A stretch of 64,000 nt of DNA from Corynebacterium mustelae (GCF_001020985.1 NZ_CP011542.1:2542001-2606000); one strand, 5' to 3'. Shown: positions 8,256 to 17,953, counted from the stretch's first letter. Numbers and translations are program-made. Notes: generated by a model from the sequence alone, not told the origin.

Positions 8256-9024
8256 TTCAAGTGACGAGCGCTTCAAGGAAAATGTAAAAGCGTTCGATGA
8301 TGAAATAACGACGTCGTTAAAAACATTCGCAGGGGAATGCGTGCCGTTTGAGTACACATATCTTGACAACGACAAAGCAATCACAGTATCTATCCGTCTT
8401 GAGCAAAAAGATAATAAGCCCGGCATCGTTCCCCTCAAATCTCAAGGCAGAGCCGTAATCGGCATCAAACCCGAATACAAGTGCACTTGGGACACAACTA
8501 ACAATTTTCTTGCTGTCGAAAACTCTACCTTCGCGGTATACCCCTTGAGCAAACCAGGTAGAGATCCGCTTTTTCGTGTGGAATACGTGCGGAATCAAAA
8601 ATCTTATCTACCAAGTTCGCATTTCCATGTTCATGCTCACCGTGACGAATTTACTCATCTCCTAGGATTTGCAGCAAAACTCAACCCCGAAAACAACTAT
8701 CAGGTAAAAAAGTATCTTAATACTCCGTCGGTACTTTCAGCTTTTCATTTCCCTACAGGTGGGCATCGGTTCCGCCCATGTTTAGAAGATATCCTCGAAG
8801 TACTACGGGTGGAATTTAACCTAGATGTCGATAACAACAAGTGGAAACCACGCCTTGAAGAAGCACGGTTGAAATGGCGCAAGATACAAACGGCCGCTGT
8901 CGTTCGCGATTTCCCTGAAGAAGCGCTGCGCGTTTTGGTAGAAGAATTAGGCATGCCAATCCCACAAGATTGGGAATGCCCTGAACTCGATAAGCAAAAA
9001 CTAGAAAGACTAATTAGGAGTTAG
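8242..9024 (+). CDS. hypothetical protein, partner of the 62-residue protein
   Basis: About 260 residues from a TTG at 8242 that overlaps the preceding gene by 14 nt; an in-frame ATG at 8152 would add 30 residues but would lie deep inside the upstream gene. Not recognised. Visible features are a mixed alpha/beta N-terminal part, a His-rich 'SHFHVHAHRDE' (about residue 128), a conserved-looking 'FPTGGHRFRPCLEDILEVLRVEF' and a charged helical C-terminus. There is no signal peptide or membrane segment. Clustered His and Arg residues could form a metal or nucleic-acid site; function unknown. Confidence 0.7.
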   Translation: MDAPDSSDERFKENVKAFDDEITTSLKTFAGECVPFEYTYLDNDKAITVSIRLEQKDNKPGIVPLKSQGRAVIGIKPEYKCTWDTTNNFLAVENSTFAVYPLSKPGRDPLFRVEYVRNQKSYLPSSHFHVHAHRDEFTHLLGFAAKLNPENNYQVKKYLNTPSVLSAFHFPTGGHRFRPCLEDILEVLRVEFNLDVDNNKWKPRLEEARLKWRKIQTAAVVRDFPEEALRVLVEELGMPIPQDWECPELDKQKLERLIRS

Positions 9025-9052
9025 AAGACCTAGCCAATGTAACGCCTCGGCG

Positions 9053-9075
9053 GCCTCCCGGAAAATTCTGGAGGC
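9053..9075. terminator. small hairpin between convergent genes
   Basis: GCCTCC and GGAGGC flank an 11-nt loop between the convergent genes ending at 9024 and 9089. There is no clear T run, so terminator activity is uncertain. Confidence 0.35.
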
Positions 9076-9088
9076 TAATTCAAAATTG

Positions 9089-10468
9089 CTAGTGCCCAAT
9101 TCCAAAAATAGTCCGAAAACGTGAAGTTAAACTACGATTCGTTCTTTGCCTGGCGTGCTTATTTATTTCCTTATTTATTTCATCGAAATTGCTTTCTATA
9201 ATTCGGGTAATCTCACCAAGACCTGGCGTGCGTCGATGGAGTTTACGAATTACACCTATTTCTTCCTTACCGAATGGCATCGTCATGATCGTTCCTTCGT
9301 AATTTTCCGTTAAAGCATCGATAACGCAATCCGTATCATTCCTTTTCATCCAGTCCTTCACAGACTCGTCACGTTCGTCAATTACCGTTAATGAAAGCAC
9401 CATTAAATACCCTTGTACAGGGTAGAATCCGATTCCCAAAAAATAAACATTGTCTTCACCGATGAGTCCTCTTAACCGCTCATCTACAATCTTTCGCTGC
9501 GGGGATTCGCCCGTTTCATCCACATTGAGTAGCTCTTCGGCAAATTCGCGTTTTACAGTATCTAGAAAAAAGACTTCTCGATCGGAAGTATCATTTATCG
9601 GATTGTCAAGGAAAGATGAGAGAGACCCTGAGGGAATTTCTGCGATCATTTCTTGGTTGTCTGCAACATTTATCCCCCGCCGATGTAACAACATAGCTGG
9701 GCCGTTATCATTGATTACAACGGTCAGGCATCCAACTGCAACGAGTGCAAAATGGTTTTTTACAGTAATATCTGAACAACCTTTTTCTTGCACCCACATT
9801 CGTTTTCGTAAATTCCGCAAAGATCGGGAATTCGGATTGTGTGCTGCCAGGATCCCCATTCCGATGCAGGAGTTATAGTAATCCTCGTATTCGCCTTCAT
9901 ATAACGTGAGTGTCACACCATTTTTATAGTTGCCAGAAATTTTACTAACCGCGTACACCTTTGAGGACCATTTCGGCCCTTCATTTAGAAATACCCTCAC
10001 ATTGGAAACTAAGTCCCATTTTTTGTTCGGAAGAAGTGCGCTTCGTTTAAGCAAGTTTGGAAACAACAACTTATCCCTCGTTTTCCGGACAACTTTGCAA
10101 ACCCCTCTACTTTGATGACCAGCTGGTTCCACAAGGGCTTGTACGACATCCAGATTTTTTAACTCCCCTCCAGAAAAACACCATCTTTCAAAACCAAGAA
10201 GTCCACCAGAATCCTCATTATCACTGGGGAGAGGCGGCAAACCACCTCTTTGATTGCCAGCCGTTCCACCCTTAAGGCCTTTAGCAAACATTCTGTCAAG
10301 AGTGGGTGAATCCTTCTGAAACGCCAAATAGGCAGCTCGTAACTTATTTCTGCGGACTTCTCGCCGATCCGACATGAACGTCAAACCTGCTAATGTCGTT
10401 ACAACCACCGTCAGAAACAGGGTGGAAACTGCAACTATTTCGTTAGAAATATTACATAACGTATCCAT
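9089..10468 (-). CDS. membrane-anchored protein with a degenerate Nudix-like domain
   Basis: 459 residues. One N-terminal membrane helix (about 11-32, 'VAVSTLFLTVVVTTLAGLTFM') is followed by a basic 'RREVRRNKLR'. About 200 residues of unrecognised sequence come next. Around residues 290-335 there is a Nudix-box-like pattern, 'EIPSGSLS' then 'DTVKREFAEELLN': the R-E-x-x-E-E catalytic core is kept, but the spacing to the upstream glycine is lengthened by an insertion and the glycine after EE is replaced. The C-terminus is basic ('HARQRTNRSLTSRFR'). The fold suggests binding or hydrolysis of a nucleoside-diphosphate-linked compound at the membrane. It stands alone in the AT-rich accessory patch. 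Confidence 0.65.
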   Translation of the reverse strand: MDTLCNISNEIVAVSTLFLTVVVTTLAGLTFMSDRREVRRNKLRAAYLAFQKDSPTLDRMFAKGLKGGTAGNQRGGLPPLPSDNEDSGGLLGFERWCFSGGELKNLDVVQALVEPAGHQSRGVCKVVRKTRDKLLFPNLLKRSALLPNKKWDLVSNVRVFLNEGPKWSSKVYAVSKISGNYKNGVTLTLYEGEYEDYYNSCIGMGILAAHNPNSRSLRNLRKRMWVQEKGCSDITVKNHFALVAVGCLTVVINDNGPAMLLHRRGINVADNQEMIAEIPSGSLSSFLDNPINDTSDREVFFLDTVKREFAEELLNVDETGESPQRKIVDERLRGLIGEDNVYFLGIGFYPVQGYLMVLSLTVIDERDESVKDWMKRNDTDCVIDALTENYEGTIMTMPFGKEEIGVIRKLHRRTPGLGEITRIIESNFDEINKEINKHARQRTNRSLTSRFRTIFGIGH

Positions 10469-10476
10469 GCCACCAC

Positions 10477-10482
10477 ACTGTA
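10477..10482 (-). promoter_or_regulatory. candidate -10 hexamer, leaderless start
   Basis: On the minus strand TACAGT stands 8 nt before the ATG at 10468, and no Shine-Dalgarno site is visible. Confidence 0.4.
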
Positions 10483-10516
10483 AATTGGTACAGATTTTTC
10501 TTAGTTTTATCCTAAT

Positions 10517-10546
10517 TTATGAATTTCAGTTTTCTTAAATTCATAA
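10517..10546. promoter_or_regulatory. 10-bp perfect inverted repeat
   Basis: TTATGAATTT-N10-AAATTCATAA lies between the DUF2283-like gene and the start of the Nudix-like gene, both leftward. It may be a repressor site about 50 nt upstream of the latter or a weak terminator of the former; it lacks a GC-rich stem. Confidence 0.4.
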
Positions 10547-10620
10547 CGGCCAGACTATTTGCGAGTGTCTGCTACGAAGGATTTTTGAGTAGCTTGACAG
10601 GCGTACGGGAAACCCATCCA

Positions 10621-10833
10621 CTATTCAGAATGCACTGTTTCCGAAATTTCGTTCAGCACATCAAGAATTTCAATGCCTACCAATTTTCCTTCTTTGGAAT
10701 AATCACGGGCTCCGGCCAGATCGCCGTTGTTCCAATGGAGTGTTATTGATCCTTCGACTGCAGTCCCGGCTCCAGAATCCACATATACGTGCCCATCGAT
10801 AAAAGTAGCTATAACAGGAATTTTCTGTTTCAT
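10621..10833 (-). CDS. DUF2283-like small protein
   Basis: 70 residues. The end 'GARDYSKEGKLVGIEILDVLNE' closely follows the 'D-x-x-G-x-(L/I)-V-G-I-E-I-L-D' hallmark of DUF2283 proteins. These are short proteins of unknown function, often near toxin-antitoxin or mobile genes. GAAAGAAG before the ATG serves as ribosome binding site. It is leftward, like the Nudix-like gene 150 nt downstream. Confidence 0.65.
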   Translation of the reverse strand: MKQKIPVIATFIDGHVYVDSGAGTAVEGSITLHWNNGDLAGARDYSKEGKLVGIEILDVLNEISETVHSE

Positions 10834-10972
10834 ATTTCTTCTTTCACAACAGTTTCGATTAACGTCGTTACTTGTTCATTGTCCCCAATAACTGTGACTA
10901 CGGGAACAAGGTGTAACGTGCTCTTCCCACGCTCAAATCACACTTTTCCCAACAACGCCGGAAGTTTTTCGC

Positions 10973-10978
10973 TATAAT
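10973..10978 (+). promoter_or_regulatory. -10 hexamer of the VOC gene (leaderless)
   Basis: Consensus TATAAT, 7 nt before the ATG at 10986. An in-frame ATG at 10977 overlaps this hexamer and so cannot be on the transcript. Confidence 0.65.
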
Positions 10979-10985
10979 GTTCGAT

Positions 10986-11342
10986 ATGAGCACAATAGTC
11001 ACCCCAGGAATGATCACTGTTGATTGCCGTGATCCTCGCTCGTTGGCGCAGTTTTGGTCACAGGCTACTGGTGCGCCAATCCTTGCGGATTATGACGGCT
11101 TCTTTGTCATGGTTGATGGCAACCCTAAGTTGGGTTTCCAATTGGTTTCTGAACCGACACCGGGTAAAAACCGGGTTCACGTGGATTTCCACACTGACAA
11201 TCGGGTAGAAACCATAAAGTGGCTGCAAACACTAGGCGCCACTGTGGAGTCGGAGCAAACGCTTCCGGACGGCAGCTTTTCGTGGACGGTGCTCCACGAT
11301 CCCGAAGGAAATGTGTTTTGCGTAAGTGACCAGGAGCATTAA
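10986..11342 (+). CDS. VOC (glyoxalase-like) family protein
   Basis: 118 residues, a single vicinal-oxygen-chelate domain of the Glyoxalase_6 type. 'GMITVDCRDPRSLAQFWSQATG' opens the fold; 'GFFVMVDGNPKLGFQLV', 'RVHVDFHTDN' and the final 'VLHDPEGNVFCV' give the expected metal-ligand strand order. Substrate unknown; relatives are often annotated as glyoxalase/bleomycin-resistance-like. The start at 10986 is chosen because a consensus -10 box sits exactly 7 nt upstream. Five nucleotides separate it from the SMI1/KNR4 gene, so the two form an operon. Confidence 0.85.
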   Translation: MSTIVTPGMITVDCRDPRSLAQFWSQATGAPILADYDGFFVMVDGNPKLGFQLVSEPTPGKNRVHVDFHTDNRVETIKWLQTLGATVESEQTLPDGSFSWTVLHDPEGNVFCVSDQEH

Positions 11343-11347
11343 CCACA

Positions 11348-11758
11348 ATGGATGTACTTGATTCCTTTGAAGCACAAACCGGTGCCACGTTCCCGGCTGA
11401 TTACCGCCGTCTTCTTTCCGAATTTGAGCAATTCATGACGTGGTTCCATGACGGAAAAGAAGTCGACCTGATCGCACGGGCACGGCTTCCGGAAAAATCC
11501 TCTAGGTTGCTGGATTTTGTCAGAATACCGGTACGTCGGCACGATGCTGATGGCGAAATCCCCGTTGAGCGGTTGGAAAACTGCTTTATTTTCGGAAGCT
11601 ACAGCGACGGGGTGTATCTCTACTTCGACCCAGAAGATGACATGTCGGTATGGAAGGTATGGATCGACGAGGGCACCGTGGGGAAGCTCTGCGATGATTT
11701 CGCGGAATTGGTTCCTGCCCCAGATGAGATTGACACTGAAAAGACCCTTCTGGCTTAG
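11348..11758 (+). CDS. SMI1/KNR4 (SUKH) family protein
   Basis: 136 residues. 'GATFPADYRRLLSEF' is the classic SUKH opening, and 'CFIFGSYSDGVYLYFDPED' with 'VWKVWID' follow it. In bacteria SUKH proteins are commonly immunity proteins of polymorphic toxins, though isolated copies like this one are frequent. No toxin gene is next to it. It is coupled to the VOC gene and its stop overlaps the convergent transporter-like gene by 4 nt. Confidence 0.85.
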   Translation: MDVLDSFEAQTGATFPADYRRLLSEFEQFMTWFHDGKEVDLIARARLPEKSSRLLDFVRIPVRRHDADGEIPVERLENCFIFGSYSDGVYLYFDPEDDMSVWKVWIDEGTVGKLCDDFAELVPAPDEIDTEKTLLA

Positions 11759-13095
11759 CTTGTAGTCGCCTCGTCAATGTCGGTTTCCGCTGCGGCAAGC
11801 ACGGTCACGATGACCGACCGCACCCGCATCCTGCCGCGTCGATCCCGCCCACCTTCGGCGACAAGCCGTAACCCGCAGGTTTCCACGGTGGTGCCGGGTA
11901 AGGGCACGCGGCCTTTTTCAAAGGCAATAAGGCCAGCAACGGTGTCCACCTGGTCGGTGATCTCATCGGAAAAATCGATGGTGACGTCATGGTCTTCGTT
12001 GATTTTCTCCGCTAGTTCTTCCAAAAGTAGGCGGCTGACCACCCGGTAGCTGCGGGGATCGTCCTCGAATTGTTCGATGGGCGCGATTTCTCGTTCATCG
12101 TATTCGTCCGCAATTTCGCCGACGATTTCTTCCAAAATATCTTCGATGGAAATCAGCCCGGCAATCCCGCCGAATTCATCAACCAGCATGGCGATATGGA
12201 AGCGGTTGGTTTGCATTTCGTGGAGCAGCGCGTCGAGGTTTTTAGAGTCCGGAATGAAAGTGGCTGGCCGCATGACGTCGTCGACAAGCACGCTGTGCCC
12301 ACCATCGGCGTCGTGGTAGGTGCGTTGCACCAGGTCTTTCAGATACACCACGCCCACAATGTCGTCAACGCTTTCGCCGATGACCGGGATGCGGGAATGC
12401 CCGGAGCGGACACACAACGTGGTTGCTTGTCCTGCGGTTTTTCCGGATTCGATCCACACCATTTCCGGCCGGGGCACCATGACTTCCCGGGCGATTCCGC
12501 TGGCGAGATCGAAAACGTTTTGGATCATGCGGCGTTCTTCGACTTCCACCACGCCGTGCTCTTGGGCAATGTCCACCATTTCGCGTAATTCAACTTCGGT
12601 GGAATATGGCCCATCGCTGAACCCAGCACCGGGGGCGATGATATTGCCGATCTTGATTAGCAATTTCGGTATCGGCCCCAAAATAGTGGCCACCGCATTG
12701 AGGATAAACGCTGAACCAAGCGATACAGAATAGGGGTTTTTGCGGCCCACAGTGCGGGAAAACACCCCGATGATGGTAAACGACACGAGGGTAACACCAA
12801 TGATTGCTGCTAGTAACGCCCAGCTTTCGTGTTCCATCACTTCCAGTGCCAGCATTGCTGCAAACACGGCGGCGGTGGTGTCAAGAAGATACCTGCCCAG
12901 CACAAGGAGGTTGATGTGTTCCGCGCGGCGGTCTAGCACTTTCAACAGCGACCTGGCGGTGGCAGTTTCGTTTTCTTTAACAATGTTTTCCACCCGCGCG
13001 CGGGAGATGGAGCTTACGGCCGCCTCGACGGTGCCTACTAGTCCGGAGAAAAGCAAGGCCACCAACGTGACGACCCCAAGTAACAGCGGGCTCAC
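11755..13095 (-). CDS. hemolysin/CorC-CNNM family membrane protein
   Basis: 446 residues. The N-terminal DUF21 (CNNM) domain has four hydrophobic segments (to about residue 145), then two CBS modules ('VMVPRPEMVWIESG', 'SRIPVIGESVDDIVGVVYLKDL', 'ILEEIVGEI') and a C-terminal CorC_HlyC domain. Members export Mg2+/Co2+ or regulate divalent cation balance. A GTG start directly abuts the ybeY stop codon (TAA-GTG), so translation is coupled. It ends the leftward housekeeping operon. Confidence 0.9.
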   Translation of the reverse strand: MSPLLLGVVTLVALLFSGLVGTVEAAVSSISRARVENIVKENETATARSLLKVLDRRAEHINLLVLGRYLLDTTAAVFAAMLALEVMEHESWALLAAIIGVTLVSFTIIGVFSRTVGRKNPYSVSLGSAFILNAVATILGPIPKLLIKIGNIIAPGAGFSDGPYSTEVELREMVDIAQEHGVVEVEERRMIQNVFDLASGIAREVMVPRPEMVWIESGKTAGQATTLCVRSGHSRIPVIGESVDDIVGVVYLKDLVQRTYHDADGGHSVLVDDVMRPATFIPDSKNLDALLHEMQTNRFHIAMLVDEFGGIAGLISIEDILEEIVGEIADEYDEREIAPIEQFEDDPRSYRVVSRLLLEELAEKINEDHDVTIDFSDEITDQVDTVAGLIAFEKGRVPLPGTTVETCGLRLVAEGGRDRRGRMRVRSVIVTVLAAAETDIDEATTS

Positions 13096-13704
13096 TTAGC
13101 TACCACCATGAGTGGTTGTCGGCTCTCCGATTGCGGGAATGCCGCCACCAGGAACCAGTTTATCCAGTTCCGCGCGGTCAGCCGCCGATGGGAATGCCCC
13201 AGGCCCGGTGGGTTTTGGTTGGTAGCTAACGCCACGTTTTTCGCAGTCGCTGTACCAATCAGCCAGCAGCTCGTTTTGCAATGCGAACATTTTTTGTTCT
13301 TCGGCAGGCACCACGTGGTCGTAACCTAACAGGTGCAGGCAACCATGTGTGGTGAGCAAACACAACTCGTGGCCTAAATCGTGGCCTGCTTTTTCGGCCT
13401 GTTTCTCTGCAAATTCGGGGCATAAAATGATGTCGCCAAGCATTGCGGGCCCGCTATCGGGGGCGTCGGGGCGCCCCATGCCGGGGGTTAATTCGTCCAT
13501 AGGAAAGCTCATCACGTCAGTGGGCCCTTCTAAGTCCATCCACCGAACGTGAAGATCACTCATGGTGGGAATATCGACGATCGAGATCGTAACTTCCGCT
13601 TGGGGGTGGACATCCATTTCACCCAGTACGAAGGTGGTGACGTCGATTAGCGACTCCTCGTTGACGCCGGGGTAGCCGGATTCGTTGATAACTTCGATCG
13701 TCAT
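13096..13704 (-). CDS. ybeY: endoribonuclease YbeY (rRNA maturation)
   Basis: 202 residues. The zinc-binding signature H-x3-H-x5-H is read in '[11 protein letters not shown]', preceded by '[14 protein letters not shown]'. YbeY processes 16S rRNA 3' ends and takes part in ribosome quality control. It has a C-terminal tail of about 40 residues beyond the family core, rich in Pro/Gly. The start overlaps the end of phoH by 4 nt. Confidence 0.93.
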   Translation of the reverse strand: MTIEVINESGYPGVNEESLIDVTTFVLGEMDVHPQAEVTISIVDIPTMSDLHVRWMDLEGPTDVMSFPMDELTPGMGRPDAPDSGPAMLGDIILCPEFAEKQAEKAGHDLGHELCLLTTHGCLHLLGYDHVVPAEEQKMFALQNELLADWYSDCEKRGVSYQPKPTGPGAFPSAADRAELDKLVPGGGIPAIGEPTTTHGGS

Positions 13705-14723
13705 TCAGCGGACTCCTTTGCTTGTCGACGCTCGGCTTGCTGTCGTTCCAGTTGCTCTTCATAATCGTCGTAAGCGGCTACTATCCAACCAACAAGTTTG
13801 TGGCGCACGACGTCTTCTGCAGTTAGCTCACAAAAAGCAACCCCTCTGACATCACGTAGGATATGGCGCACTAGCCGCAGCCCCGATTTCTGGCCGCCGG
13901 GCAAATCAACCTGGGTGATATCCCCGGTAACAACCATCTTTGAGCCAAAGCCCAATCGGGTAAGAAACATTTTCATCTGGGCTGGGGTGGTGTTTTGGGC
14001 TTCGTCAAGAATGACGAAGGCGTCGTTAAGCGTGCGGCCTCGCATATATGCCAAAGGTGCAACCTCGACGATCCCGGCTTCCATGAGTTTCGGAATAACC
14101 TCAGGCTCCACCATATCCCGCAGCGCATCATGCAACGGCCTAAGGTAAGGGTCGATTTTATCGTTAAGAGTACCTGGCAAAAACCCCAGTTTCTCTCCTG
14201 CTTCGACCGCCGGACGGGTGAGGATGATCCGGGATACCTGTTTGGTTTGCAGCGCCTGTACGGCTTTCGCCATCGCGAGATAAGTCTTGCCGGAACCGGC
14301 GGGACCTAACCCAAAGACAATGGTGTTGTCATCGATGGCGTCGACGTATTCTTTCTGCCCGTAGGTTTTCGGCCCGATTGCCTTGCCCCGCCTGACAATA
14401 ATATCGCTGGCAAGCACTTTCGCCACTGATTGTGGCGGGTTCACCGTGACGATGGAAATGGCGTTCTTCACGGAATCAGGGCTGATAACATGCCCGCGTC
14501 GTGCCAAAGATTGAAGTTCCTTTAGTACATTGACTGCCCGAGCTACCTCGTGGTCGAGCCCGGTGAGGGTGACGTTGGTTCCCCGCACATGAATCTGGCA
14601 GTCCAATTGGTCCTCAAGCACCTTGAGGTTTTCGTCATTGATCCCAAGAATCGTGTGAAGATGGGCGTCGTCAAGCGACACGACGCGCGAAATCTGCTGC
14701 GCTGTTTGCACCTGGGTTGCCAC
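13701..14723 (-). CDS. phoH: PhoH family ATPase
   Basis: About 340 residues from a GTG at 14723. An N-terminal KH-like/R3H-type region ([14 protein letters not shown]) precedes the ATPase: P-loop '[15 protein letters not shown]', '[15 protein letters not shown]', Walker B 'FVILDEAQN', and '[12 protein letters not shown]'. PhoH-like ATPases are linked with RNA metabolism, consistent with neighbouring ybeY and rsmE. The frame stays open to a codon inside rsmE (14828), but that would add 35 residues unlike the family; the GTG is preferred though its ribosome binding site (AGG) is somewhat far. Confidence 0.88.
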   Translation of the reverse strand: MATQVQTAQQISRVVSLDDAHLHTILGINDENLKVLEDQLDCQIHVRGTNVTLTGLDHEVARAVNVLKELQSLARRGHVISPDSVKNAISIVTVNPPQSVAKVLASDIIVRRGKAIGPKTYGQKEYVDAIDDNTIVFGLGPAGSGKTYLAMAKAVQALQTKQVSRIILTRPAVEAGEKLGFLPGTLNDKIDPYLRPLHDALRDMVEPEVIPKLMEAGIVEVAPLAYMRGRTLNDAFVILDEAQNTTPAQMKMFLTRLGFGSKMVVTGDITQVDLPGGQKSGLRLVRHILRDVRGVAFCELTAEDVVRHKLVGWIVAAYDDYEEQLERQQAERRQAKESAE

Positions 14724-14778
14724 TATGGTTGATCGACCTGCCTTGAAGTTTGAAAAATTTTCTACTCGGGAATTAAGA

Positions 14779-15558
14779 CTAGCAGGGTTCAGCTGCCCAC
14801 CGGTTAGTGGTAGCACCAATTGCAGCAAGCGCTACCATTCCCGCCGTCGCGGTTCGCAGCACCTCCGGCCCCAGCTTGACTAGATTTGCGCCAGCCTGGC
14901 GGAAGTTCTCGGTCTCAGCCTCAGTGATGCCGCCTTCAGGGCCAATGATAATGACGACGCTGGTGGCTAAGGAAAGATCAATGCTAGTAAGTGCCGAAGT
15001 AGCGGTTTCGTGAAGCACAATCGCGTGATCGTACTCGCCCAACCGGGCAGCTATCTGCGCGGTATCATGCAGCTGGTCGATGGTTGGCAGCCACGCCCGC
15101 CGCGATTGCTTCGTCGCCGATGCCGCCATAGCCTGCCATTTTGCAATCCCCTTGTCGCGTTTAGCACCAGTCCATTTCGCCACGCATCTGTCGGCCTGCC
15201 ACGGAATAACGTGATCCACTCCGGCTTGAGTAAGCAGATCGATTGCTAATTCAGACCGGTCTGATTTCGGCAACGCTTGCACCACCGTGACCTTAAGCTG
15301 GGGTCGGGGTTCGTGGCGTACTGCAACGATATGACCATGTAGGGTGTCTTTGCCGTTAAGTGCCACAACTTCAAGTTCGGCGCGGGTGCCGTGGCCGTCG
15401 ACAAGCTCAATATGTTCCCCGACGGCAATCCGTTTGACGGAAACTGCATGCCGTCCTTCCGCACCGTTTAAGCTTATCGACGCCCCCACCTGGGCAATGT
15501 CTAGGCTGGGGGTGTCAAATGCGGTATCGAGGTTATAGATAAAAACCGGCAGAGACAT
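14779..15558 (-). CDS. rsmE: 16S rRNA (uracil-1498-N3)-methyltransferase
   Basis: 259 residues. N-terminal PUA-like part ('GAEGRHAVSVKRIAVGEHIELVDG') and a C-terminal SPOUT knot with 'IGPEGGITEAE' and 'LGPEVLRTATAGMVAL', the two cofactor-loop signatures of RsmE. It methylates U1498 of 16S rRNA. The ATG at 15558 is favoured over the TTG just before it. It lies 6 nt downstream of dnaJ in the operon. Confidence 0.93.
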   Translation of the reverse strand: MSLPVFIYNLDTAFDTPSLDIAQVGASISLNGAEGRHAVSVKRIAVGEHIELVDGHGTRAELEVVALNGKDTLHGHIVAVRHEPRPQLKVTVVQALPKSDRSELAIDLLTQAGVDHVIPWQADRCVAKWTGAKRDKGIAKWQAMAASATKQSRRAWLPTIDQLHDTAQIAARLGEYDHAIVLHETATSALTSIDLSLATSVVIIIGPEGGITEAETENFRQAGANLVKLGPEVLRTATAGMVALAAIGATTNRWAAEPC

Positions 15559-15564
15559 CAAAAC

Positions 15565-16689
15565 CTACTTGCGGAACCGATTTCGGAACCGGCTAAATAG
15601 CCCGGAGTCGGCGTCCTCCTGGTTTAAAACCCCCGCCTCATCATTTCGATAATCACGGTAGGAAGTAAGCAGCTCACGCGCCTTATCGTCCAAGGTCTTT
15701 GGAATAACCACGTTGACGTGGGCAATCATGTCGCCAAACCCTTCACTGCGCACATGAGGCATGCCTTTGCCCTCTACGATTAACCGTTCGCCTGGCTGAG
15801 TACCCGAGGGAATAGTGAAAGTAATCATGTCACCGTCAAGGCCTTTGACGTCAACCACAGAACCCAGCGCAGCGTCAGCCATTGGAACATTAACTGTTAG
15901 GTGCAAATTGTCACCATCGCGGCTAAACACTGGGTGCCTGCGTACCGCAATTTCGACGTAGAGATCACCTGCCGGGCCGCCGCCGTGACCGACTTCGCCT
16001 TGACCAGCCATGCGCACCCGCATGCCCTCGTCAATACCTGCTGGAATCCGCACTACCTTATCGCGGCGGGCTTTCATACGACCCTGGCCATCGCATTTAT
16101 CGCATGGATCAGGGATCACTTCGCCGAAACCATCGCAGACCGGACATGGCGCAGAAGTCATCACATTACCAAGGAAAGAGCGCTGTACTTGCTGGATTTC
16201 GCCAGCTCCTCCGCAGTGGCTACAGGTGACGGGACGTTGTTTCGTCGCAGAACCAGATCCCTCACAGCGATCACAGATCACCGCAGTGTCAATGGTTATC
16301 TCATGGTCCACACCGCTGAAAGCTTCTTCCAACGTAATCGAGGTTCGAAGTAGCGCATCATGACCTGGCTGTACCCGACTGCGTGGGCCGCGACGACCAC
16401 CGCCACCGCCGAAGAATGCCTCGAAGATGTCTCCGAAACCACCAAAGCCCCCCGGCGCGCCGCCAGCGCCATTTTCCATCGGGTCGCCACCCATATCGAC
16501 GATTCGGCGTTTCTCGGGGTCAAGCAATACCTCCTGTGCGATGGAAATCTCGCTAAACCGCTCCGCCGCTTCCGCAGTGTCATTGACATCTGGGTGGTAT
16601 TGGCGGGCCAGTTTGCGGTACGCCTTTTTGATGTCGTTTTCGCTTGCGTTCTTGTCGAGGCCAAGAATGCCGTAATAATCACGTGCCAC
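15565..16689 (-). CDS. dnaJ: chaperone DnaJ
   Basis: 374 residues. J domain with the HPD triad in 'RQYHPDVND' (about residue 33), a Gly/Phe-rich linker, and four zinc-finger repeats CDRCEGSG, CSHCGGAG, CPVCDGFG, CDKCDGQG, then the client-binding domains. It is the DnaJ paired with HrcA in actinobacteria (often called DnaJ2). The GTG at 16689 gives the usual MARDYYGILG start; a TTG 12 nt upstream has AAAGGA close to it and is an alternative. Confidence 0.93.
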   Translation of the reverse strand: MARDYYGILGLDKNASENDIKKAYRKLARQYHPDVNDTAEAAERFSEISIAQEVLLDPEKRRIVDMGGDPMENGAGGAPGGFGGFGDIFEAFFGGGGGRRGPRSRVQPGHDALLRTSITLEEAFSGVDHEITIDTAVICDRCEGSGSATKQRPVTCSHCGGAGEIQQVQRSFLGNVMTSAPCPVCDGFGEVIPDPCDKCDGQGRMKARRDKVVRIPAGIDEGMRVRMAGQGEVGHGGGPAGDLYVEIAVRRHPVFSRDGDNLHLTVNVPMADAALGSVVDVKGLDGDMITFTIPSGTQPGERLIVEGKGMPHVRSEGFGDMIAHVNVVIPKTLDDKARELLTSYRDYRNDEAGVLNQEDADSGLFSRFRNRFRK

Positions 16690-16737
16690 GGTGGTGGACA
16701 ACTTCCTTTGCTCTGGTTAAATACTTGTACTTCTAAG

Positions 16738-16780
16738 CACCTCCGGCCTGCGTGTTATTTATGTGGCTAACCGAAGGTGC
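16738..16780. repeat. imperfect inverted repeat between dnaJ and hrcA
   Basis: GCACCTCCGG and CCGAAGGTGC match at 9 of 10 pairs across a 23-nt loop. The gap between the two genes (16690-16897) holds nothing else clear. It may be a transcript structure or attenuator separating hrcA from dnaJ. Confidence 0.3.
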
Positions 16781-16897
16781 GCTGATTAAAAACTGCCAGT
16801 TATTCTAGGCGTAACCGGGGAAAATTTACGCATCGAGTGACCATATGTTCGCTACCGGCTTACGTGTTAGCTGGTTAACACCTAAACAACACCAGCT

Positions 16898-17953
16898 TTA
16901 GGAGCGACCCAACACCTGGCTGACATAATGGGCAACGGCATGCACTTTGGACATCGCCTGGGAATAATCCATGTGTGTAGGCCCCACTACCCCTAATCCA
17001 CCTAAAGTCGCACCATCCAAGCCATATCCCATGGCGACGACCGAGGCGCCACGTAACCCGTCATCTTGCGTTTCATCCCCAATGACGACGCTGACATGCC
17101 CTAAATCCTGGACGTTGGCCAGAAGTTTCAAAATGACAACCTGTTCTTCCAACGCTTCTAGTAGGGTATGCAAGCCGGTGGGAAAATCCCGTGCGATTCG
17201 ACTGAGATTTGAAGCACCGCTTAAAATCAGCCGATCCGTTGGTTGTTCTACCAGTGTTTCTTTTAGTACCGTCACACACCGTGAGGTATGGGAATGATAG
17301 ACCGCCTCATCAAAATCCGCCGGTTGTGCGTTATCGGCTTTAGTAAGGATCTGTGTTAACGCCGCGGAGGCTTCGGTAAGTGTCTTTCCGCCTAGCAATT
17401 GATTGAGCAATTCCCGCAACCGTGCCACGTGCCCGGCGGTGCATTCATGCTCTAATTCGACGTTGCGTTGCTCCACCCGGCCTGCATCGGTAATGAGCAC
17501 CAAAAGCACTCTCACCGGGGATAATAGCACCACCTCGCAGTGTTTCACTCGGGAGGCATTCAGGGTTGGCATTTGCACGACGGCGGCCTGTCGGGTTAAT
17601 TGCGATAGCAACTGCACCGAGCGACGCAGAACGTCTTCAACATCGACGCCGCCTTCAAGAAAGCTCACGATGGCGCTGCGCTCTGCTGACGATAGTGGTT
17701 TTAGCTCATGTATGGAATCGACAAAAGCCCGATAGGCCTTTTCGGTGGGGATTCGGCCGGAGCTTGCGTGTTGTTGCACGATTAGCCCGGCGGCTTCCAA
17801 TGCCGCCATGTCGTTGCGGATGGTTGCGGGTGATACGTTGAACCGATGCCGTTCTACCAACGCTTTCGATCCGACTGGTTCGTGGGAGGCGATATAGTCG
17901 GCGACGATTGCACGCAGCACGTGCTGTCGACGTTCCTGCGCAGCACCAGCCAT
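16898..17953 (-). CDS. hrcA: heat-inducible transcription repressor HrcA
   Basis: 351 residues. N-terminal winged helix '[25 protein letters not shown]' and '[18 protein letters not shown]', then the GAF-like HrcA domain ending '[19 protein letters not shown]'. HrcA represses chaperone operons by binding CIRCE. I looked for a CIRCE element (TTAGCACTC-N9-GAGTGCTAA) upstream and did not see one, so autoregulation is not supported here. A purine-rich AAAGGCAGGG precedes the ATG. Confidence 0.95.
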   Translation of the reverse strand: MAGAAQERRQHVLRAIVADYIASHEPVGSKALVERHRFNVSPATIRNDMAALEAAGLIVQQHASSGRIPTEKAYRAFVDSIHELKPLSSAERSAIVSFLEGGVDVEDVLRRSVQLLSQLTRQAAVVQMPTLNASRVKHCEVVLLSPVRVLLVLITDAGRVEQRNVELEHECTAGHVARLRELLNQLLGGKTLTEASAALTQILTKADNAQPADFDEAVYHSHTSRCVTVLKETLVEQPTDRLILSGASNLSRIARDFPTGLHTLLEALEEQVVILKLLANVQDLGHVSVVIGDETQDDGLRGASVVAMGYGLDGATLGGLGVVGPTHMDYSQAMSKVHAVAHYVSQVLGRS

